From Patellaria atrata CBS 101060 (lineage: Eukaryota > Ascomycota > Dothideomycetes > Patellariales > Patellariaceae): a stretch of DNA of 64,000 nucleotides. The stretch covers positions 329,587 to 393,586 of the forward strand of contig MU006097.1 of the NCBI GenBank assembly GCA_010093705.1, in the 5' to 3' direction. The position numbers were made by a program, and so were the translations under genes. Position 1 is the stretch's first letter, and each line of letters starts with the position of its first letter. Below the pieces are notes generated by a model, which had not been told where the DNA came from, made no database searches, and was given only the letters and a program-made list of their open reading frames with translations. Below, piece by piece: positions 55,892 to 64,000 of the stretch.

Positions 55892-57220
55892 ATGGATACT
55901 CACATGGACATGACAACATCTCCACCTCAAAGTTACGGCTTCGAGAATCAAACACAACCTCAAATGGAGGTCCCAATACACACTCCGTTGCAAGCTGAGG
56001 CGCAGGTACAACCGCAGCCGCTACCTCAGCCGGACCCTCAACCACAACCTCGACCGCAGTATCAAGACCATCCAATGGAGGGTGACGATAGTAATAACAC
56101 AACTATTACAGCATCGACCATCCAGCAGCTGCCCGAGATCTACAATAACGGTTATAACAATCAACACTCGCATGATACTCGACCGCAAACCTCATACTCT
56201 GAGACGGGTTTCTCAAGATCATATGGGAACACTCCAGTTGAACATCCACCCCCATATCAGCAATTCGCTCCACCCTCAGATCAGGGCACTCCGCCCTTGC
56301 ACCAACAACCATATAGTAGTCGACCAGTGTCTAGACCATCCTCGAGACCGTCCTCAAGTCTATCAGGTACCACTCTGCAACAGGACCGATACAGCTTCTC
56401 GGAAGGCCTAACGCGATCGACGACGTCAACGACCTATCAGGAACAAAACCAAAGGACTTCTCAACCACCACCAGAAAAGAACACCAGCAGCGTGGTCATA
56501 AAAGTTGGGATGGTAGGGGACGCACAGATCGGGAAGACGAGTTTAATGGTGAAATACGTTGAGGGAAGTTGGGATGAAGATTACATTCAAACTCTGGGTA
56601 TGGCAAATGTGCAACTTGCTCATAGCGATGGCTAACATGGGGCACCTAGGTGTTAATTTCATGGAAAAGACAATATCCATCCGAAACACGGAAATTACCT
56701 TCTCGATATGGGATCTGGGCGGGCAAAGAGAATTCGTCAACATGCTCCCACTCGTCTGTAATGACGCCGTAGCCATCCTGTTCATGTTCGACTTGACACG
56801 AAAAAGTACGCTCAACTCAATTAAGGAATGGTACAGGCAAGGCAGGGGTTTCAATAAGACCGCTATCCCGTTCCTAGTTGGTACAAAGTATGATCACTTC
56901 GTGAACTTTCCCCGAGAGGAGCAGGAAGAGATATCGAATCAGGTCCGTAGCCATAATCATCCTCAAAACAAACCGTCAACTGACTTCATAATCAGGCCAA
57001 ACGTTTTGCAAAAGCCATGAAAGCAAGTCTCATATTTAGCAGCACAAGTCATAGCATAAACGTGCAAAAGGTCAGTCGATCTTTCCCACCGCTAGTTACC
57101 GCATCTAATCGGCTGCAGATCTTCAAGATTGTTCTCTCCAAGGCTTTTGACCTACGCTGCACGATCCCTGAAATCGAACACATCGGCGAACCACTCCTGC
57201 TTTATCAGTCTGTTGGTTAG
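55892..57220 (+). CDS. SPG1: Spg1/Tem1-type septation GTPase
   Basis: Ras-like GTPase that triggers the septation initiation/mitotic exit network at spindle poles. Exons 55892-56597, 56650-56942, 56996-57070 and 57119-57220 give 391 residues. The last 48-nt intron is in frame and open. The GTPase domain begins near residue 205: P-loop [10 protein letters not shown], switch I side [24 protein letters not shown] for the DxxGQ motif, and VGTKYD in place of NKxD, which is usual for Spg1/Tem1. The ending is [14 protein letters not shown]. About 200 N-terminal residues are Gln/Pro/Ser-rich and disordered, against roughly 10-30 in yeast forms; similar extensions occur in other filamentous ascomycetes. 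It is divergent from RRB1. Confidence 0.92.
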
Positions 57221-58385
57221 GATGCCACGGAAAAAGTCTTACGGTGGCGCAGCAGATCGAAAGATAAGAGGATGTAAGGTTTAAAAAGTGCTAGACACGG
57301 AATCTGTATGTTTGACGATGATGAAGACTTCTCTGGAGTTCTGTACCGGTGGGGAAATCTTGGTAACTTTGCATGGTTTAGGCGCGTTTTACCGGCTGAA
57401 AAGCGCAACATGATTTGACTTTGTCCGACGGATGAGAGAAGAGGTGCTTGAGTTGGGGATCTATGATAAGTGTAATGTAGAATCTGAAGCACGAGTTTTG
57501 CTACGCTCGAGTATTTACACGATTGCTTTGTCGGTTTGCGAAGCGAGGTGATGGGGTGTGGGATTTCGTGATACGGATACCGTATTACACGGTGTTGGCT
57601 TTTTCGGTCATATTTACCCTCCTCCGTGGCTGTCTGCTTGCCGTACGTAAAAGGCTCCGTTCAGATATGAGTACGCACTATAGTTCGAATACACAGCCTC
57701 CGTCTGTATACGCGAGACCATGCAATTAGTTGAAACTGCGGACAGGGTTCCGCTACCAGGTACGGAACGGGAGGGGGGTTGGAGTAAAGGGTTGAGCGTT
57801 GACTAGAGGGGCAGAATAGGTGTGTTGTGATGGGTAGATTGTAGAGAATGAGTGGATTGTGCAGAATGGGCGGGCTGTACGGAATGAGTGGAGTATACAG
57901 AAATCTGCGGGTCAGGACGGGGTGACTGAACCGTACAGAAATGCTGGATTGTGGCAGTGAGCTGGATAAGACGATTGATTTTCCAACCGTGTTTTGACAA
58001 ACGATCGCGTACCGAAGGAGAAGGTGGTGTTAGTGTGTGCAGAAACCTTATGGCAATGGGCGACTATGACGGGAGTAGGGGTTGAATAAGGTAGTGTATA
58101 TTAACTGAGTAGTGTACGGTGAAAGGGGGCGGTGTAAGCCAGAAGGGATAAGGAGGTGAAAGGGGCGGCGAGTATGAGGTCAGGTCGGCCTTTCCATAGA
58201 AGATATACTTTGTACACGGTGTATCATTTCTATGATGGATTAAGACAGAAGAAGTCGATTATTAAAGTGGTATCATAGCGCTCCAGTTTCATATGATAAT
58301 CGCTAATATGCAGTAAATGCTACCAAATACGCTCCCTCTACCCAAAATTTCATAAAGTCATTAGTCCAGGGCTTACTTTTAATAA
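57221..58385. other. Intergenic with degenerate 18-bp repeat
   Basis: No gene recognised apart from the repeat listed separately. Left end is the SPG1 3' flank; right end the 3' flank of the minus-strand membrane protein gene. The stretch 58200-58385 is AT-rich. Confidence 0.45.
57805..57912. repeat. Degenerate 18-bp tandem repeat
   Basis: About six imperfect 18-bp units; clear ones start at 57841, 57859, 57877 and 57895 around a core GAATGAGTGG. On the minus strand they read as repeated (Y/Q)STHS-like hexapeptides within a 65-codon frame, but there is no sign that this is translated. Confidence 0.55.
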
Positions 58386-59597
58386 TTATACTTCTTGAAG
58401 GTCTGTTTTACGAGAGTTTAAATAGAATCCAAGGGCTTCTTGGGGATTCCAATCAGGTTTGCGATAGACCAAAGTACCGTCGTCGTCGGTATACGTCTTA
58501 GCCGTCTTCGCGTGTTTGACTGCCTCAAAAAGCCATTCGTCCCAGCTCGTGGTCTGAGGTGCGGCATTGCTCAACCGTATCCAGCGGGCGTCCTTTGTGA
58601 TAATGATGACTTTCCAAAGAGCTTGCGTGAAAGAGTCATTTCTATCGATATGGTACTTTCTGCCCTCCAGAGAACCTTCGATGCGCTGATCGATAACCGT
58701 ATAAGGTGAAGTATCCCAATGTGCTTTGGACGGAACAGCAGCTACCAACCAGTATGCTGCGTTGAGAAGCATATATGCGGCTCCGAACGCAGTCTGGGAT
58801 TGGACCCGGGCGTTACCAAGTGCGACGACGCCTACCATGAGCAGCATGGTGCCGCATAGGGAGATCAGTCGGTAGACAACGGGATTGGGGACCATATAGT
58901 GAATGTTTTCAGGGGCAAAGTAAAGTTCTCGTGCAACATCCTCAGTACACTTCACAACTAGGAAGCTGCCCTTGGGATATCTCACCACGACATCCCCATC
59001 TGGTGTTCTTGAATTCGGTGTGGGGTTTCTCTTTGCGAATTGTAGCGTCCATTTGTTTCCGATGCCGATAATTGTCGATAATGCGGATAGACTGACCGTA
59101 GCCAATAAGGCCATACCGTCGTCCCAGACAATGGAGAGGACCAAAAGAGCAATGCTGAAGGCGCATCCTAATATTGTGACCCCGGTGACGAGGCTTAGAG
59201 TCTTTGCCTTGACTTCCCAATGTGCAGTTCCTTTTTCTCTTTTTATTTCAACACATCGCACATCAAAGTCTTGCATATTCTCCGCATCTCTTTATAGTAT
59301 CAGCATTGGTCCGGATTCTAGGAACTGGAAGACTCACAGGACTATTTGCCCGATGTGATTGATGTACGTTCTATTGTTCCCGGAATGTACACCCGTAACA
59401 TAGCCTGGTGTGGGTTCGAGTTTCTCTGGTCGAGCGGGTCGAAGTAGAGCTTGTGGGGCAGGTAGTAGTCGTGGTAGGAAGATGGAGCGTGAGAGTGTGG
59501 AGACTTGAGCATTCGCGAGGATGGATCCCTCACCCAAAATGGCAAGGAAACCAACTATATCAAGGGATAGATCTTGATATCGGTCGATGAAAAACAT
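58386..59597 (-). CDS. Unknown fungal membrane protein
   Basis: I do not recognise a named family. Exons 59597-59338 and 59289-58386 give 387 residues; the GTGAGT..AAAG intron (48 nt) joins HIGQIVL to DAENMQDFDVRC. The N-terminus has a hydrophobic stretch (LDIVGFLAILGEGSILA). Then come two helices (LSLVTGVTILGCAFSIALLV, then GMALLATVSLSALSTIIGIG) and later LISLCGTMLLMVGVVALG with AFGAAYMLLNAAYWLVAAV. The C-terminal 120 residues are soluble, with ARWIRLSNAAPQTTSWDEWL and WNPQEALGFYLNSRK. This helix-loop pattern is familiar from uncharacterised ascomycete integral membrane proteins. Function cannot be told. Confidence 0.72.
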
Positions 59598-61429
59598 GGT
59601 TGAGTCTCTAGAAAAAGAGCTCTATAGACTATGGATTGACCTCATAGAGGTTGGATTGTTTTAAAGGGATCAAACTGGTGAATAACTAGAGAGCTTCTCG
59701 AAGGCAATGAGGCAATAACTGAGGCACGGTCAAGCAGAGTACGTGTGCAGATGCTTCAAAATGATGGGATGATAGGAAAGACACTTTCAGTGAAGGCTGG
59801 CAGTGCAGTCTGAATAAGAAGAGAAAGAAACTTTTGACCCTATGGAGAGCGGCGAGACAGAGACGACTGGGGGTTTGAGGAACCGCGAAGATGTGCAGTC
59901 TGCATGGCACGGACTGTGCCGTAAAGAGCACAGCCCCAGACTGGTGAACATGTCGCATCGCGCGGCTGGTTGCAGTGTAATAGTAAACTTTAAGGTCTAT
60001 TCATCAGGTGTTGAAATGGATGAGTCCATGGCCTTGACTATGCGGGATATACAGCTCCTGGTACTAATAATGACATGACAACACCATATGTTTTGTCTCT
60101 AGAAGTTCACCGGAATATTAGAACTAAAGGTAGACGTGGCACTGTAGTAAACGTTAACCACGCATGTCATGAGAGGGTGCGGAGACTGCTACCACTGTAT
60201 ACTCGTGCACCCGGTTTGTTTTGAATGGTTGATATCAGCAATGCGTCCTCCATAAGGTATCCTGGTGCCTCTTTTGGTGCCCCTTCTTGGTACGGGTACT
60301 TTCTTTATTGTCTCTTTGGCGGCTCTCTGTGCTGTGCTGCGCCCATCTCACCCGCCCTTCATGCTGCTGTACGGTGCTAGCCTGGATTGCTTGGCTCAGC
60401 CTTTCGAGTTTCCTCTGAAGGCCAAGGACCTCATTGAGGACTGTAAATTGACAACTACATCTCTCGGCCCTTGAATAGAATGAAACATTGCTCATCGACT
60501 ATCGCGCTCCAATTTCCTCCTTTATCCGGACCCATTTTTCGAGGCAACAGCTCGAAGATTGTGAGTAGCTTGTGTCCGTCTATCCAAATCAGCGCCGTTG
60601 AATGTTTACTCGCGTGATTCCATGATGTTATTCATTTTCCCTACCATTGAGACGATGAGAGCAATTTGGCTTATACCTTGTGAAATGCTATTTTCTGCTT
60701 CTTCATGCTTTCTGTATGCTGTATCACCACTTTCATACATTCAGGATGGAGAGCTTATTCAGTCGAACGTGACATTTCCATCACGCCCATAAACATCTTA
60801 GACATTGGGGCGCAGTAATATGAAAAGGATAAAAAGCTGATCATACTTATCAAAGTCATTTCTCCTCGTCATAAAACTATTTGATTCACCCCTGATAGTC
60901 CGTGATAAGTGTCAATAAACTGCAGGAGAAGGATTTAATGACTTTATCTAAGAGCGAGGCTATCACTAAAGGACCAATCTTCAATATCATTCACTAACCC
61001 ATCACAGAGGCGCAGCAGCCGTTCCTTTAACAGAGCGGAGTTATTTGTACCTTAGACTTTACGGGTTTGACCTGTTGAAAGACCGTGTTTTTTGTGCAAC
61101 TCAAGCTGGACCTCTCGCGAAGCCGACTCCACGAGCTGGGCATGCGGCGTCCCTGAATGTCACGGCGCACGTTGCGGAAGAAATTGAGCATGAGCGACGA
61201 CGAAACAGATCTTCAAAAAAGCACAAATAAACGCTGGCTGTTCGGTTGGGGCTCAAGCAGGTCAACTAAGTGAGTGATTCTTGTTTGTGACTAGTTCAAT
61301 GTCCCCTGATGTGTCGTTACGGCGTGAGTCGATTATCGAGCTGATGAGTGTTTCTGGATACTCCCCGTATTCCTTTCATGAACGGTCACTTATGTTATAA
61401 GAAACAGAGATCTTAACGGGGAAGGGACA
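59598..61429. other. 1.8-kb divergent intergenic region
   Basis: Promoters of two divergent genes (minus-strand membrane protein and plus-strand adenosine deaminase). Short frames on both strands have no recognisable product, and I saw no tRNA or clear repeat. The length is unusual beside the compact block to the left. Confidence 0.4.
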
Positions 61430-63438
61430 ATGCCCAAGTCTTCAATATTTGACTCGCTGAGAAAGAGAAAACGAAATCAAGCTCAAATTCCGAACAAGCA
61501 AGCTATCGTCATCATGCCTCCTGAAAAGGTTATTGAGGATACCTCTCAAGTCATAACTGACAAGTTTGAAAACCATCTCGGTAATGTAAAGCCAGAAGAT
61601 TATCTCACCAAGAAAAATTCTCTTATTGAAGAAGAAGAACTGGTTGAGTGGGATCACGATGCAAAACTCAAGGCTACTAAAACTGAAAAAGACGCTGCTA
61701 GAGTTGTTTTTCTAATAAGAGAAGATGAAAGGGAAGGCCTCTTCGGTAATAAAGCCTCGGAAGCGATCCCGGATCCTACGACGAGGGACATGGGCGGCCA
61801 ATTTCTCACGAACAGGGACCGCATAGAGCAGAGCATCGTTTATCAAATTGCTAAAGAAGCACCAAAGGGGGCACATCTACATCTGCACTTCAACTCGGAG
61901 ATACCTGCGCCTATCTTGCTGCAAAGAGCGCTTGGTATTGACAATATGTTTATCAGAAGCACTAAGCCTCTACTAGAATTGACCGATTTCGACCAAACAG
62001 AGATTGTTTTCAATGTTCTCCCAGACGACACGCCGACCGCAAATATCTTCTCTCCGGATTACGATCCAGATGTGAAGAAGAAAGAGCCTGGTCCCTGGAT
62101 GAAGTTGCACGTGTTCCGTGCGAACTTCCCTAACCCCCGGGGAATATATGCAGACCGTTGGCTTATCGGTAAAATGGTTGTCACAGAAGACGAAGTATAC
62201 GGCAAGACTCAAACAATTAATGGGCAAGTCTAATATGAATCGATCATGTGGAGTTTCCCGTTAACATATTTTCAGTATTTGGGCCCGATTCAACCAGGCA
62301 ACGCGTGCTTTTAAAGGCTTGTTGAATTATGAGTCTATATATCGTTGGTATATTGGAAGTGCAATTGACAGCATGATCAAGGACGGAGTTATGTATACCG
62401 AGATGCGTCCAATGCTTATGGACAAGTTTATTCCTGCTGACAATGGAGTGGACCAAGTTGATCACTTTGCACAAATGACTATTATTCAAGAGGAAGTCCA
62501 GAAAAAAATGATACAACTAGGGAATGATATCGATAAATTTCCTTTTGGTGTCAAGATCATTTATTGCGCACCCAGATCCATTCCTAAAACTAGGATGCAA
62601 CAAGAATTAAAGGATTGCATTAAGCTTAAACTGAAATTTCCCGACTTGATTTGCGGTAAGTCAAACCGGTCACTCCACAATACCTCGAACTCCAGATTTG
62701 CTAACACTCATCAGGATTTGACCTCGTAGGCGCAGAGGACAGGGCAAATCACATTGGTTTCTATGCCAATGAACTTACGGCCTTTGTCGAGACCTGCAAA
62801 TCGCTCAATATCGAGATCCCATTCTTTTTCCACGCCGGTGAGACACTGCTTGATACAGGGGGCTCGCGGCATCCGGAGAATTCGAACGTTTTCGACGCAC
62901 TACTCTTCAATAGTAGAAGAATCGGTCATGGTATCGCTTTGCTCAAGCATCCAGATTTAATTCAGGAGTACAAAAAGAAGAACATCTGCATCGAACTTTG
63001 TCCCATCTCAAACGAATTGCTCCACTTATGTCGAACGATCAAGGAACATCCGTACCCGCAGTTACTCGCTGCTGGATTACACTGTACGGTTAACAGCGAT
63101 AATCCTTCTTTATTCAGGTAAGTGCAACATCATGCATCCTATGGGTGGATTGATAGTAATTCTTGGCTGACAGAGGAACCAAAACATTCAGCTCTTCACT
63201 TTCGCACGAGTTCTATCAAGTCATGGTTGGGACACCAAAGTTTTCCCTTCACGGATGGCGTCAGCTAGCCCTGTGGAGTCTTGAACATAGCTGTTTGACC
63301 GATGCCGAGAAAGAAAGGGCGATAAACATTTTTACGGCCAGATGGGAGGCATTTTGCCAGTGGATAATCGATGAACATGGGCCAAAGGCTAACGAGATTG
63401 ATGCTAGATTTGCTGCTGAGCTTGTAGCAAAAGCGTAG
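61430..63438 (+). CDS. Adenosine deaminase, ADGF/CECR1-type
   Basis: Zinc-dependent hydrolase of the ADGF/CECR1 adenosine deaminase group, converting adenosine to inosine. Exons 61430-62223, 62276-62655, 62715-63117 and 63174-63438 give 613 residues. The first intron is GC-AG (GCAAGT..TTCAG): only this donor keeps TINGIWARFNQATRAF in frame. Motifs: HxH metal site in KGAHLHLHFNSE, GFDLVGAEDR, the catalytic HAGET, RIGHG, and NSDNPSLF for the SDDP metal/catalytic motif (second Asp replaced by Asn, as I recall from other fungal ADGFs). The N-terminus (MPKSSIFDSLRKRKRN) is basic with no signal peptide, unlike secreted animal ADGF proteins, so this form is probably intracellular unless another first exon exists. 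Confidence 0.88.
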
Positions 63439-64000
63439 TCCTCTGGATGAGACACTCAGTCCACCCTCCCCAGCATTATCTCAAACGAGTGCTTCACGGA
63501 GCCGAATGGCGTCTTTACGGTTTTGATCAATATCCATCTCAGCAAATGGTTTATACTGTTCAAAAGTATGTCTCTTGAAGTGGTGTTTATGGCTCATGTC
63601 TATTCTATTTAGTCTTACGGTGTCCCAATATCAGGGGTAGAATAGTGATGATACCAATTCAATTTTATGATTATGCAGAATGAGTGTTATCTAAATATAT
63701 ACAGGGGATGTACTTTTATAGTAACATCCGGCTTTGATTTCTGCTGAAGCATTTGAATGATACTCACTTCTAGTACCCTTGAGGGACTACTCCGTATTGA
63801 ATGTTGAAGGAGTTGGGGCAAGTTTTGCCGAGACGAGACTCCAAGTTCTATTCTAACCAGCTTCACGAAATTTTTGAGAGCTTGCATCCATGACAGCAAA
63901 ATCATGGAAATTAACGATGCTAAACGATGACAATGCATCTGATGGAGTTTATCAATCCGATTCCCAATCTGCATCTGATCGTGCAGCTCGCAGCAGCATA
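63439..64000. other. Right end of window, no gene recognised
   Basis: 3' flank of the adenosine deaminase gene. Short minus-strand frames (for example 63687-63974) show no domain. Confidence 0.4.

Overview
The window looks like nuclear DNA of a filamentous ascomycete (Pezizomycotina; Leotiomycetes is my best guess, from gene content and style only). Nearly every gene is broken by short GT..AG introns of about 45-80 nt, several with CTAAC/CTGAC-like branch sites. The gene set is fungal: CFEM/Pth11-type receptor, GMC oxidoreductase, DHA2 and MCT-type MFS carriers, Dot1, Gda1, Utp8, Elg1, Rrp5, Cdt2, Gpi12, Rrb1, Spg1/Tem1. I worked out exon borders by hand from splice signals, reading frame and protein continuity; every multi-exon model given closes to a whole number of codons.

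Region 1 (1-17.4 kb) is accessory and sparse. It has a CFEM-domain Pth11-type GPCR (1571-3205), a GMC oxidoreductase (4463-6560), a relic of an NB-ARC/NACHT NTPase (7062-7373), a decayed serine beta-lactamase-like hydrolase (8581-10280), a glycosyltransferase pseudogene whose introns and frame survive but which carries three in-frame TAG codons (10512-11652), a DHA2 MFS transporter (12407-14152), a 2.2-kb stretch with nothing recognisable, and a small unknown membrane protein (16371-17369).

Region 2 (17.7-30 kb) holds eIF4B, the H3K79 methyltransferase Dot1, the Golgi GDPase Gda1, a PPPDE-thioredoxin-PUL fusion protein and an MCT-type MFS transporter.

Region 3 (30-57 kb) is a dense housekeeping block. 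Three ribosome-assembly genes (UTP8, RRP5, RRB1, all on the minus strand) are each divergently paired with a cell-cycle or replication gene on the plus strand (ELG1, CDT2, SPG1). The UTP8/ELG1 and RRP5/CDT2 promoters each carry two closely spaced TCGCGT motifs about 140-160 bp before the plus-strand start codon, and a nearly identical 12-mer around AAATTT/TCTAGA. This suggests shared G1/S and growth control. The block also contains an FMN-binding split-barrel protein, GPI12, a DUF7719-like membrane protein, an F-box/zinc-knuckle protein and a 703-residue disordered protein ending in a 15-bp coding minisatellite.

Region 4 (57.2-64 kb) has a degenerate 18-bp tandem repeat, an unknown membrane protein (58386-59597) and an ADGF/CECR1-type adenosine deaminase with a GC-AG intron (61430-63438). 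I saw no CRISPR, no intact mobile element, no rRNA and no convincing intact tRNA. No clearly new multi-gene system is visible; the best leads are the paired promoters and the cluster of dead genes.
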